Part shown: positions 7,483 to 17,600 of the stretch, piece after piece | Numbering within the stretch: position 1 is the first letter of the stretch | Layout: each line of letters opens with the position of its first letter | Assembly (NCBI GenBank): GCA_900318685.1 | Contig: ONLL01000012.1 | Coordinates: forward strand, 1-64,000 | DNA length: 64,000 nucleotides | Direction: 5' to 3' | Source of the DNA: an uncultured Prevotellaceae bacterium | GTDB lineage: Bacteria; Bacteroidota; Bacteroidia; Bacteroidales; Bacteroidaceae | Translations under genes and position numbers: made by a program | The notes under the pieces: generated by a model | What the model saw: the letters and a program-made list of their open reading frames with translations, nothing else | The model's database searches: none | What the model was told of the DNA's origin: nothing

Positions 7483-10400
7483 ATGAAACGTATGCTGAGA
7501 CTGTTTCTGCTGGCTCTATTAGTGCCTATGGCAGCTGTCGCCAACGATTGGGACGATGCCAAGTACAGGCAGATAGAGCAGAGCATCCGCATGCCGGCTT
7601 TTGCTGACAAGGAGTATTTAATCACAAAGTTTGGCGCTAAGACCGACGCTACGGCTGCCCAAAACCAGAAGGCCATCCAGAAGGCCATCGACAAGTGTTC
7701 GAAGAAGGGTGGGGGACGTGTCGTCGTGCCTGCCGGAAGCACATTCCTCACTGGGGCGCTGCAGCTGAAGAGCGGTGTCAACCTGGAGGTGCAGGAGGGC
7801 GCTGTGCTGCAGTTCGCCTTCGAGCCGGAGCTCTATCCCATCGTCGAGACTTCATGGGAGGGCCTCGACTGCTACAACCTTTCTCCCTGCCTCTATGCCT
7901 TCCAGGCCGAGGACATCGCCCTGAGTGGCAAGGGCACCATCGACGGTGGCGGCTCGCGCGACACCTGGTGGCCTTGGTGCGGTGCTGCTCATTATGGTTG
8001 GAAGGAAGGCATTGTCAGCCAGAAGCTGGAGGCTCGTCCGCGTCTGTTGAAGAACGGCGAGGATGGCATCCCCATGCGCGATGAGCAGGGACGGCCAACC
8101 AAGGAGCGAACCTTCGGTCCACAGGACGGACTGAGGCCGCAGCTGGTGTGCTTCAACCAGTGTCAGCGGGTGCTCATCGAGGATGTGACGCTACTGGCTT
8201 CGCCTTTCTGGGTGATTCATCCCTTGAAGTCGACAGATGTCATCGTGCGTCGCGTGCATATTAATAATGATGGTCCCAATGGCGACGGCTGCGACCCGGA
8301 GTCATGCGATCGTGTGCTCATCGAGGATTGCTACTTCAACACAGGCGACGACTGCATCGCCATCAAGAGCGGACGCAATCGCGACGGACGTGAGCGTGGC
8401 ATGCCCTCACAGAACATCATCATACGCCGCTGCCAGATGAAGAATGGTCATGGCGGCGTGGTCATTGGCTCGGAAATCAGCGGAGGCTGCAAGAATGTCT
8501 TCGCCCACGACTGTACGATGGACTCGCCCAACCTCGACCGTGTGCTGCGCATCAAGACGAACTCCTGTCGCGGAGGCATCATCGAGAACATCTTCGTCAA
8601 GGACGTCAAGGTGGGACAGTGTGGCGAGAGCGTGCTGAAGATCAACCTCGACTACGAGCATAATGAGGTGTGTTGCCGAGGCAATTATCCCACGGTGCGC
8701 AATGTACTCATGGAGAACGTCACCTGCGAGAAATCAAAGTATGGCGTGCAGATCATCGGACTGCAGGAGGATACCTATGTCTACGACATCGACGTGCGCA
8801 ACTGCCGCTTCAACGGCGTGCAGCAGGGCAACACCATCACGGGTAAGACACGCGACGTGCGCTTCGACCGTCTCTTCGTCAATGGAGGCCTGGCACTCAT
8901 GGAGAAACCCTACAAGCACTACTCCGAGTGGATGACACGTTCAGAGATGAAACGTGTGCCCCAGTCCTATATGCTCGACTTCTCGACACGTCCGAAGTGG
9001 AGCTATGTCATGGGCATAGAGCTGGAGAGTATGCTCGACACCTACCTGCGCTATGGCGGGCAGGACATCTTCGACTACTGCAAGCTCTATACCGATACGA
9101 TGATCAACGAGAAAGGTGAGATCAGGGGCTACAACATCCTCGACTACAACCTCGACAACATTCGCACCGGCCACTTCGTCACACGCATGTATCAGCAGCT
9201 GCCCGAGGCGAAGAACCTGCTGGCCATGCAGACCATGATGCGCCAGCTGCAGGACCAGCCTCGCACCATTGCCGACAAGGTGTACTGGCACAAGGCCATC
9301 TATGCCTATCAGGTATGGCTCGACGGCATCTTCATGGGACTGCCCTACAGGGTGCTTACTGCCCCCATCATGGAGCAGGCAGCAAAAGGCAATCGCAAAT
9401 CTCAACTCTCAACCATCAACTCTCAAACCATCTACGACGATGCCGTCAATCAGTTGAAGGTGACCTATGAGCGCACCCTCGATCCCAAGACGGGACTTAA
9501 TCGTCATGCCTATGATGAGACCCGCAAGACTTTCTGGGCCGATTCCGAGACCGGGTTGTCGCAGCATTGCTGGGGAAGGGCACAGGGATGGTACACGATG
9601 GCACTCATCGAGGTGCTTGATGCCCTGCCTGAGACGTACAGCCGCCGCTCGGAGGTCATCGACCTGCTGCAGAAGGATCTCGATGCCGTGCTGAAGTGGC
9701 AGGACAAGAAGAGTGGTGTGTGGTATCAGGTGATGGACTCGCCGGGTCGCGAGGGCAACTATCTGGAGTCAACCTGTTCGGCCATGTTCACCTATGTGCT
9801 GCTCAAGGCCTATCGTAAGGGATATGTAGGCACTAAGTACAGGGATGCCGGCATCCGGGCTTATAAGGGCATCATCAACAACTTCATCCGCATCAACGAG
9901 GATAAGACCATCTCGCTCACCAACTGCTGCTCGGTAGCCGGACTGGGGCCTGCAGCCACTGCCGAGGTGGAGGCTGCCATGAAGAAGGTCAATCCCAAGG
10001 GCTCGGTCAAGGAAAACCGCAGGCGTGACGGCAGCTATGCATATTACCTCTCGGAGCAGATTCGTGACAACGATGCCAAAGGTCTTGGCCCCTTCATCTG
10101 GGCATCGCTCGAGATGGAGATGCTGGGCTATGACACTGACAACATCGACAAGCCCATCAACCGTCAGGCAGTCGTCTCACGCAATAACCCCGTCATCACC
10201 ACGGCTGATCCATTGGCTTCGCTCACCGTGGGCAACGGACACTTTGCTACGACGGTCGACGTCACCGGCCTGCAGAGCTTCCCTTTTGAATACGAGGCAG
10301 GTGTGCCTCTGACAGCCATGTCCGACTGGGGATGGCATAAGTTCGAAAACACCAACGGCCTCGCCCCTCAGGAGTCGGAGAAAGCCTACGACATGGGGCA

Positions 10401-12324
10401 TGGTCATGCTGAGGTCTATGCCGTGGAATACAAAAAGCAGGAGGATGGTCGCCACCGGTTGGCCACTGAGTATTTCCGCGTGAATCCTCATCGTCTGAAC
10501 CTCGGCGCCATTGGCTTGGAGCTGAAGGATGCCAATGGCAAGAAAGTAGAAATCAGCGAGCTGAAGGATATCCGTCAGGAGCTGCAGATGTATGACGGCA
10601 AGATAGAGTCGTCGTTTAGTGCCGACGGTCAGCAGGTGGAGGTCACCACAGCAGCGCTTCAGTCGAGTGATGCTGTGCTCTATCGCATCAAGACGCCCCT
10701 GCTGAAGGACGGCCGTGCCAGGGTGAGCATACGCTTCCCCTATCCCACAGGCAAGCATGCCGATGCCGCCAGCGACTGGACGAAGCCTGAACGTCACACT
10801 TCGCGTATCGTCGCCAGCAATGAGCATGCAGCTATCTTGGAGCACGTCGTCGACTCCATCACCTACTACCTCACGCTCACCTGGCAGGGCGAAGCCACGC
10901 TCAACGAGTGCGACCGTCACTACTTCGAACTCAGCACCACCGACGATGTCCTTGCCTTCGAAGCCTCCTATAGTTCCGTATGTGGCGATGCCATCGCCAC
11001 TCTCTCCACCCTCCCGGCACTCGTCTTCGACCAGGACCTTCGCACCGTCATCAAAGACTGGAACCGCTGGTGGCAGCAGGGAGCCATCGTCGACTTCTCA
11101 CAATGCACCGACCCAAGAGCCAAAGAGCTGGAGCGCCGTGTGGTGCTCTCGCAGTATCTCACACAGGTGAACTGCGCCAACTCGCTGCCTCCACAGGAGA
11201 CAGGGCTCACCTACAACTCCTGGTTTGGCCGTCCCCATTTGGAGATGGCTTGGTGGCACTTGGTGGACTTTGCCCTTTGGAGTCGGCCAGAGGTCGTAGC
11301 GAAGATCATGGAATGGTACAATAAGGATGCCTATCCTGTGGCTCGCCAGATAGCACAGCGGCAGGGCTTCAAGGGCATCCGCTGGATGAAGATGACCGAC
11401 CCCTGGGCTGGTGAGGCTCCTTCCAACACGGGTTCCTTCCTCATCTGGCAGCAGCCACATTATATATATATGGCTGAGGAGCTCTACAGGGCCAACCCCA
11501 GCCGAGAGACATTGCAGAAGTACGCAAAGCAGGTGGAGGAGACGGCTGAGTTCATGGCCGACTTTGTGAGCTATGACTCCAAATCGAAGAAGTACTATCT
11601 GCAGGGAGCTACTGCCATGCAGGAGTCGATGTCGAAGGATTTCTCGTTCAATCATCCTTTTGAGCTGGCATACTGGCAATACGGCCTGAAGGTGGCCAAC
11701 GAATGGCGTGAGCGTCAGGGCAAGGAGCGTCATGCTCAGTGGGATGCCATCATCAACGGCCTCACTTCCCTACCTGAGAAGAACGGCATCTACACAGCCG
11801 GCCTGCCCAAGGGTAAGACCGACAACCTGAAGAGCTTCGATCCCTTCGATGCCGTTGCCAGTGGTGCTCAGCCCGTCCTTGCCACTGAGTCTTTCGACGA
11901 GAAATGCCGTAACGACCACCCCGCTGTCCTGGGGCCCCTCGGCATGCTCCCCTCCAGTTCAGTATGCTGCGATGCCATCGCAGCCCAAAGCACCCTCACC
12001 TGGGTGATGCAAAACTGGAACTGGCCCACCACCTGGGGCTGGGACTACGGCATGACAGCGATGGCTGCTGCCCGGCTGGGTCAGCCTGATGTCGCCCTGA
12101 AAGCCCTCCTCATCGACACTCAGAAAAACACCTACCTGAAGAATGGTCACAACTTTCAGACCGCCGACCGCCTCCGCATCTATCTCCCCGGCAACGGAGC
12201 CCTGCTCACCGCTGTCGCCATGATGTGCGCCGGATGGGACGGTTGTCAGATACCCAATAATCCAGGCTTCCCCCAAGATGGCACATGGAACGTGCGCTGG
12301 GAGGGCCTCCAGCGTATGCAGTAA
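7483..12324 (+). CDS. Multimodular pectinase: GH28 + GH105 + six-hairpin-glycosidase-like module
   Basis: The 1,613-residue secreted protein starts with a signal peptide (MKRMLRLFLLALLVPMAAVA); ATG 7483 is preferred over an in-frame TTG at 7477. Residues about 40-470 are a GH28 polygalacturonase-type beta-helix with the family motifs NDGPNGDGCD, GDDCIAIKSG (Asp pair about 289-290), GHGGVVIGS and RIK. Residues about 485-880 are a GH105 unsaturated galacturonyl/rhamnogalacturonyl hydrolase (RTGHFVTRMYQQL, DGIFMGLPYR, WGRAQGWY). Residues about 900-1613 form a third module starting RNNPVITTADPLASLTVGNG and ending in an alpha-helical, Trp-rich region; it looks like a six-hairpin glycosidase, but I cannot assign the family. 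It would clip galacturonides and their unsaturated ends. A heptanucleotide repeat (about residue 640) and two palindromes are translated within it. Confidence 0.88.
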   Translation: MKRMLRLFLLALLVPMAAVANDWDDAKYRQIEQSIRMPAFADKEYLITKFGAKTDATAAQNQKAIQKAIDKCSKKGGGRVVVPAGSTFLTGALQLKSGVNLEVQEGAVLQFAFEPELYPIVETSWEGLDCYNLSPCLYAFQAEDIALSGKGTIDGGGSRDTWWPWCGAAHYGWKEGIVSQKLEARPRLLKNGEDGIPMRDEQGRPTKERTFGPQDGLRPQLVCFNQCQRVLIEDVTLLASPFWVIHPLKSTDVIVRRVHINNDGPNGDGCDPESCDRVLIEDCYFNTGDDCIAIKSGRNRDGRERGMPSQNIIIRRCQMKNGHGGVVIGSEISGGCKNVFAHDCTMDSPNLDRVLRIKTNSCRGGIIENIFVKDVKVGQCGESVLKINLDYEHNEVCCRGNYPTVRNVLMENVTCEKSKYGVQIIGLQEDTYVYDIDVRNCRFNGVQQGNTITGKTRDVRFDRLFVNGGLALMEKPYKHYSEWMTRSEMKRVPQSYMLDFSTRPKWSYVMGIELESMLDTYLRYGGQDIFDYCKLYTDTMINEKGEIRGYNILDYNLDNIRTGHFVTRMYQQLPEAKNLLAMQTMMRQLQDQPRTIADKVYWHKAIYAYQVWLDGIFMGLPYRVLTAPIMEQAAKGNRKSQLSTINSQTIYDDAVNQLKVTYERTLDPKTGLNRHAYDETRKTFWADSETGLSQHCWGRAQGWYTMALIEVLDALPETYSRRSEVIDLLQKDLDAVLKWQDKKSGVWYQVMDSPGREGNYLESTCSAMFTYVLLKAYRKGYVGTKYRDAGIRAYKGIINNFIRINEDKTISLTNCCSVAGLGPAATAEVEAAMKKVNPKGSVKENRRRDGSYAYYLSEQIRDNDAKGLGPFIWASLEMEMLGYDTDNIDKPINRQAVVSRNNPVITTADPLASLTVGNGHFATTVDVTGLQSFPFEYEAGVPLTAMSDWGWHKFENTNGLAPQESEKAYDMGHGHAEVYAVEYKKQEDGRHRLATEYFRVNPHRLNLGAIGLELKDANGKKVEISELKDIRQELQMYDGKIESSFSADGQQVEVTTAALQSSDAVLYRIKTPLLKDGRARVSIRFPYPTGKHADAASDWTKPERHTSRIVASNEHAAILEHVVDSITYYLTLTWQGEATLNECDRHYFELSTTDDVLAFEASYSSVCGDAIATLSTLPALVFDQDLRTVIKDWNRWWQQGAIVDFSQCTDPRAKELERRVVLSQYLTQVNCANSLPPQETGLTYNSWFGRPHLEMAWWHLVDFALWSRPEVVAKIMEWYNKDAYPVARQIAQRQGFKGIRWMKMTDPWAGEAPSNTGSFLIWQQPHYIYMAEELYRANPSRETLQKYAKQVEETAEFMADFVSYDSKSKKYYLQGATAMQESMSKDFSFNHPFELAYWQYGLKVANEWRERQGKERHAQWDAIINGLTSLPEKNGIYTAGLPKGKTDNLKSFDPFDAVASGAQPVLATESFDEKCRNDHPAVLGPLGMLPSSSVCCDAIAAQSTLTWVMQNWNWPTTWGWDYGMTAMAAARLGQPDVALKALLIDTQKNTYLKNGHNFQTADRLRIYLPGNGALLTAVAMMCAGWDGCQIPNNPGFPQDGTWNVRWEGLQRMQ
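9395..9432. repeat. Heptanucleotide repeat inside the GH105 module
   Basis: Consecutive 7-bp words AAATCTC, AACTCTC, AACCATC, AACTCTC and AAACCAT are translated as KSQLSTINSQT in an apparent loop of the GH105 domain. The words match the intergenic array at 45614-45671. Confidence 0.75.
10982..11000. repeat. GCGATGCCATCGC palindrome, copy 1 (coding)
   Basis: GTGGCGATG-C-CATCGCCAC is a perfect 9-bp-arm palindrome preceded by AGTTCCGTATG. It is read as VCGDAIATLS in the third module of the pectinase. Related copies are at 11967-11983 and 12343-12361. Confidence 0.7.
11967..11983. repeat. GCGATGCCATCGC palindrome, copy 2 (coding)
   Basis: CTGCGATG-C-CATCGCAG is preceded by AGTTCAGTATG and followed by CCCAAAGC. 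It is read as VCCDAIAAQS. The flanks match copies 1 and 3, so this is a repeat family and not a chance palindrome. Confidence 0.7.
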
Positions 12325-12342
12325 TAGTATAATGTCCAGTAT

Positions 12343-12361
12343 GGTGCGATACCATCGCACC
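12343..12361. repeat. GCGATGCCATCGC palindrome, copy 3 (intergenic)
   Basis: GGTGCGAT-ACC-ATCGCACC lies in the 55-bp gap between the fusion gene and the PL1 gene, preceded by GTCCAGTATG and followed by TCTCAAAGC, like the two coding copies. It could also act as a weak terminator or RNA-processing hairpin. Confidence 0.7.
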
Positions 12362-12379
12362 TCTCAAAGCAAATAAAAA

Positions 12380-14572
12380 ATGAAGAAACAACTCACAACA
12401 CTCATCCTCGCCACCCTCTCGCTCACGATGATGGCACAGGCTCCCTCCTTCCCCGGTGCCGAGGGACACGGACGCTATGTCACTGGAGGACGTGGCGGCA
12501 AGGTGGTACATGTCACCAATCTCAATGATTCAGGCACTGGTTCCTTCCGTCAGGCCGTCAGCGGCACTGACAAGAAAATCGTTGTCTTCGACGTCGGCGG
12601 CGTCATTCCTCTCAGCAAGGATGTCACCATCGGTGCCAACACCACCATCCTCGGCCAGACAGCTCCCGCCCCTGGCATCACCCTGCGCTACTATACCCTT
12701 CGTCCTAATGGCAATAACATCGTCATGCGCTATATCCGAGTGCGACGCGGACAGGAGAAGGATGTCAACGATGGCGCTGATGCCTCCTGGTGTCGCAATC
12801 TGACGGGCATCATCATCGACCATTGCTCCTTCTCATGGAGCATCGACGAGGTGGCATCGTTCTACGACAACAACAACTTCACCCTCCAGTGGTGCACCAT
12901 CGGCGAGAGTCTAAACAATGCCGGACACGGCAAGGGAGCTCATGGCTATGGAGGCATCTGGGGTGGCAAGCTCGCCTCATTCCATCATAATCTCATCTGC
13001 CATGTCAACAACCGTTCGCCCCGCTTCAATGGTGCCCGCTATGACTGGACGGGATACACTGCCAACCAGCTCTACGTAGAAAACCACTGGCAGAACGCCG
13101 TGCAGGCGGAGATCGTCGACTTCCGTAATTGTGTGGTCTACAACTGTGGCAACGGCTGCTACGGAGGCCCAGGAGGAGGCTACGTTAACATGGTTAACAA
13201 CTACTACAAGACAGGTCCCGCCGCTGCCACCTCACGTGTGACCAACATTTCCATTGCCAACAGCACATCCTCATCCGACAATCAGAAGTATTGGGACATG
13301 ACTAGCCGCTACTATATCCAGGGCAATCAGGTGAACAACACCGCCAACTACGACTGGCAGAACGTGGCCTATGACTCGGGAGTTGAGAACATCAATGGCG
13401 AGCGCTACACCCTCGACCCCAACCACTACTACGGCGATACTGTCACGTATGTGAAGGGCACTTCCGGCAAGGACTGCGTCCGCATCAAGCTCAACGGCCC
13501 CGTGGCTGCAGGCACTGTTACTACTCACGTCGCTGCCAAGGCCTTCGACAAGGTGCTCACTTATGCTGGTGCCTCTCTTTCTCGCGACAATGTCGATACA
13601 CGCTATGAGAAGGAGGCCCGCAATGGCACGGCCACCTATAACGGCTCGGTCACCAAGAAGCCCGGACGCATCGATCTCGTCAGCGATGTGAATGGATACA
13701 CTGAGGCTAACTTCGGCAAAGGCAGCCGTCCTGAGGGCTTCGACACCGACCGCGATGGTATTCCTGATGCCTGGGAGACGGCCAATGGCCTCAACCCCAA
13801 CAGCGCTGCCGACGGACAGACTTACTCGCTCGACTCCAGGAAATACTACACCAACCTCGAGGTCTATGCCAACTCGCTCGTGCAGGACATTATGCTCAGC
13901 GGCAATGGCGATGCCCAGGATGCCGTCAGCGAGTATTATCCCGCTTATAAGAAGGAGGACGGTACTGAGGTAGCCGCCATCGACGGCGGAGCAGTCATCC
14001 CTGACGATGGTCATGGAGAATCCTTCACTGTGATGTTCAATGGCAGCGATGTGCAGACCACCGAAGGCTTTTTCACCTTCGGCACCAGTGACAACAAGCA
14101 CAACTTCAACACTAAGTTTACTGGCCTCTACGATGGTATAGAGTTCACCCAGGGCCTGAAGATGGAGGGGTCGACTATCGTAGCATTCACCACGACGGCC
14201 ATGTCGACGGTGACCATCGTGCAGTCGACGTGGAGTGACAAGACGCTGTCCTTCGACGGCACCGAGCTGGACTTGGCCTCTGCCACTATGCCCGCCGGCA
14301 GCGAGGGAGTGCGTGTCTATACCATCGCCGATGTGGGCAAGGGTGACCACCAGCTGAAGCGAGGAAACGGCGAGAGTGGCATCTTCCTTGTCAATGTGAA
14401 ATACGCTGGCAGCTCCGGCGTCTCGTCGGCAGCAGTAAATGGTGCCGTCACCTCTACTGAGTACTTCACCCTGCAGGGCCAGCGCATCAGCCACCCGCAG
14501 CATGGTGCCTGCATCGAAGTGTCGGTCATGGCCGACGGCACCCGCCGCAGTCGCACCGTCATCTACGACTAA
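12380..14572 (+). CDS. Secreted pectate lyase, PL1 family
   Basis: The 730-residue protein has a signal peptide (about 19 residues) and then the Bacteroidetes PL1 start FPGAEGHGRYVTGGRGG. The beta-helix shows VTNLNDSGTGSFRQAV, ILGQTAPAPGI, IIIDHCSFSWSIDE and HHNLICHVNNRSPRF (catalytic Arg region near 211). It should cleave de-esterified polygalacturonan by beta-elimination, releasing unsaturated ends that the GH105 module upstream can remove. DTDRDGIPDAWE (about residue 455) is a calcium-loop segment common in these lyases. Residues about 550-680 form a beta-rich accessory domain, and the end (YFTLQGQRISHPQ...) is a Prevotella-type C-terminal tail. It is 34 nt upstream of the CE8 gene. Confidence 0.9.
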   Translation: MKKQLTTLILATLSLTMMAQAPSFPGAEGHGRYVTGGRGGKVVHVTNLNDSGTGSFRQAVSGTDKKIVVFDVGGVIPLSKDVTIGANTTILGQTAPAPGITLRYYTLRPNGNNIVMRYIRVRRGQEKDVNDGADASWCRNLTGIIIDHCSFSWSIDEVASFYDNNNFTLQWCTIGESLNNAGHGKGAHGYGGIWGGKLASFHHNLICHVNNRSPRFNGARYDWTGYTANQLYVENHWQNAVQAEIVDFRNCVVYNCGNGCYGGPGGGYVNMVNNYYKTGPAAATSRVTNISIANSTSSSDNQKYWDMTSRYYIQGNQVNNTANYDWQNVAYDSGVENINGERYTLDPNHYYGDTVTYVKGTSGKDCVRIKLNGPVAAGTVTTHVAAKAFDKVLTYAGASLSRDNVDTRYEKEARNGTATYNGSVTKKPGRIDLVSDVNGYTEANFGKGSRPEGFDTDRDGIPDAWETANGLNPNSAADGQTYSLDSRKYYTNLEVYANSLVQDIMLSGNGDAQDAVSEYYPAYKKEDGTEVAAIDGGAVIPDDGHGESFTVMFNGSDVQTTEGFFTFGTSDNKHNFNTKFTGLYDGIEFTQGLKMEGSTIVAFTTTAMSTVTIVQSTWSDKTLSFDGTELDLASATMPAGSEGVRVYTIADVGKGDHQLKRGNGESGIFLVNVKYAGSSGVSSAAVNGAVTSTEYFTLQGQRISHPQHGACIEVSVMADGTRRSRTVIYD

Positions 14573-14606
14573 CTACCATTATTAACTATAAAAACCAAAA
14601 AACACC

Positions 14607-17600
14607 ATGAACAATTCTCTACGATTCTCCCTGCTGAGCTTTCTGCTCTTGCTCTGCGGGATGACTTATGCCGACACTGACCACTACTTGGCAGTACAGC
14701 AGGACGAAACTCAGGACATCACAGGTACCTGGAGCTATGCCGATGCTGACGTGATGGCAGCCACGATGGCTTGCTCTGGCTCGCAAGAAGCTGGCGAGGT
14801 GGAGGCCATCGAAAAGAACGGCCTGAAGATGATTGTCGAGGCCAACGGTGCCTCCTTCCGAAACAATGGCGACAACATCCAGGTGCGGACGGGAGCCGTA
14901 TTCAAGATTCCCGTGCGCAGCGCCGGCGACCTTATCACCGTCGTGGGCTATCCGGGCTATTCGCGTTATACAATAGGCTCGAGCGATGAAGTGCTGACCG
15001 ACGAGAGTACCTATATCGCCAAGCGCAGCGATGCCGAAGCAGGCTATGTCGCCATCACCTCTGCCGATGGCAACAACTACTACAAGTCGCTCTCCGTCGT
15101 GCAGTATGCCCAGCCCGAGGCTATCACCCTCGACAACGAGCCTGCCACCGCCACCTTCCCCTTCAATGAAGGCACCGAGGGACAGACGGCTACGTTCTCC
15201 AATGCCGACTATTTCCTCAACAGCAAGGTGAACTATGGCGAAGGCCTGTTCATTAAGGACAAGAACAACGGCAGTGGCTTCGACATGACACGCTTCGAAC
15301 CTACTGCTCAGAACAACTCGGTCGACGAGACCAATGCCATCCGCTTCCTCATCCAGCCCAAACCCGGCTTTGTGTTTACTCCGACGAAGGTGGCATTGAA
15401 GACCACCCGTTTCGGCACTGACAATGGTCTGCTCGATATCGCTTGGCAGAATGCCGACGGCACTGCTGTCACCTTGGCCACTGAAGTGAAGCCCAACCGC
15501 AACAACGGATCCAATCCAGCCATAGCCAGTGAAGAAGGACAAAAATTCAGCGACCTGTCGTACGAGGTGAAGGATGCCACTCCCGGCGAGGGTGTCTGCG
15601 GACTGCTCGTCAACCTCTATCACCTGCAGAGTGGCAAGCAGATAGGCTTTGCCGACATCGTCATCGAAGGTGTTCTGAATGGCTCCGAGGAGGATGTGCC
15701 CGTGCTGGCTTCGTTCAAGGTCAACGGCATCGAATATGCTGCAGAGGATGTGTTCGGCGACCTCTTTGAGGCTACCCTCGAACTGCCCAACGGCTCGCCG
15801 ATGGTCAGTGCCGAGAATCCCCTCACTGATGTCACTGCTGTCAACGGCACTATCGGAGAAATCATCTACGAGGGTACAGCCACCAGTTGCAAGGTTACCA
15901 TCCCCATGGCTGCAGGCGACATTCAGATGAGCTATGTGCTCAACGTCGTCTACAAGCCATACTTCACCCTCGAATATCTTGATTGCGAAGGTAAAGTCAT
16001 CACCACCCAGCAGGTCGAGAAGGATGCCGCTATCGGCGAGTTCGCCCTCGATATTGCTGATGTGCCTGCCACGAAGGACGGATACAAGGCACGCGGATGG
16101 TTCAAGAAGGCTGTCCTGGGCGAGAAGTTCACTACTGCCGACATTATCACCTCCAACACCCAGCTCCATGCCATCCAGACCGAAATCGAGGAGGTAAGCA
16201 CCCACAAGAAGTACACCTTCAACCTGGCCGACCCGTTCTTCTATGCCGAGGATCATGAGGCCTTCATTCCCTCTGGCGACAAGTTCTACTACCACGACGG
16301 CCAGCACGGCTGGGCCTTCAGCGGCAACAATAAGATCGACCTGCTCGTAGGTCCGAAGGCCACTGTCACCGTGACCCTTTGCCGCTATGGCAGTGCCAAC
16401 GACATCGTAGTCACCGATGCCAACGGCAATGAGCTGGGTACACTGCCCGGCATGAACAGTGAGAATGTCGACGGCGAGATCGTTGCCTTCAACTATGAGG
16501 GCGAGGGTGGCACCATCACCCTTAACCTCAGTTCCAGTGGCGAAATGTATATCCACGGCGTGAAGATTGCCAACATCGCCGAAGTGAACTTCGACATGCA
16601 GGGCGACTGGTACATTGTCAAGGCTGGCGATGCAGGCAGTCTGCTCGATGTGCTCGACGTAGTCAATGGCAAGAACGCCAGTAAGGATGCCCAGCGCGCC
16701 TTCATCTTCCTGCCCGACGGTACCTACGATCTCGACGCTACGGTGAAAACCGCCATCAGCGGCCACAACATCTCGATCATCGGACAGTCGATGGACAACA
16801 CTATTATCGTCACCAAGCCCGACAGGAGCATCGAGGGACTGGGCAGCGCCGACATGCTGCATAACAGCGGCACCAACCTCTACCTGCAGGATCTCACGCT
16901 GAAGAACGCCCTCGACTACTACGGCGCACTCAGTGGCGGACAGGTGGGCGGACGTGCTGCCGTGCTTCAGGATGCAGGTACGCGCACTATCGGCAAGAAC
17001 GTCCGCATGCTTTCCTATCAGGACACCTATTACAGCTCGAACGCCAGCCAGCAGGCCTATTGGGAGACCTGCGACATTCACGGCACTGTCGACTTCATCT
17101 GCGGTGGAGGTGATGTACGCTTCCAGAACACCACCATCTCGCTCGAGCCACGCAACACCAACGGCACTGGCGGACGTACTGTCACAGCACCTACCACCAC
17201 CACCCAGTTTGGCTATGTCTTCGACGGCTGTAACGTGGTAGACCTTGCTGCAGGCAAGGGCGACTGGAACTTCGGTCGCACCTGGCAGAACCAGCCCATC
17301 TGCGTCTATCTGAACACCACACTCGACGACAATGCCAAGAACACCCTCGTCAGCAGTCGCTGGACTCAGAAGGGCATGAACAACAAGGACCCGAAGCTCT
17401 TCGGCGAGTACGGCACTAAGGACGCTTCCGGCAACGACATCACTCCCGCCTCGAACATCATCAACTCCTTCGGCGGAGCCTTCGAGACCATCCTCTCGGC
17501 TGAGCAGGCAGCAGCATTTGCCTACGATAAGATGTTCTCCGACTGGTATCCCGCTGTGATGGCCCGACAGATTGATGCCGAGGCCGCCCATCCAGTGTAT

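Noticed and set aside
14619-17591. A 990-codon open frame on the minus strand opposite the CE8 gene
   Set aside because: It mirrors a gene with clear catalytic motifs, its protein is Val/Leu/Gly/Ala-rich without domains, and similar long antisense frames occur opposite trpB, trpE and other genes. It is an effect of codon bias.
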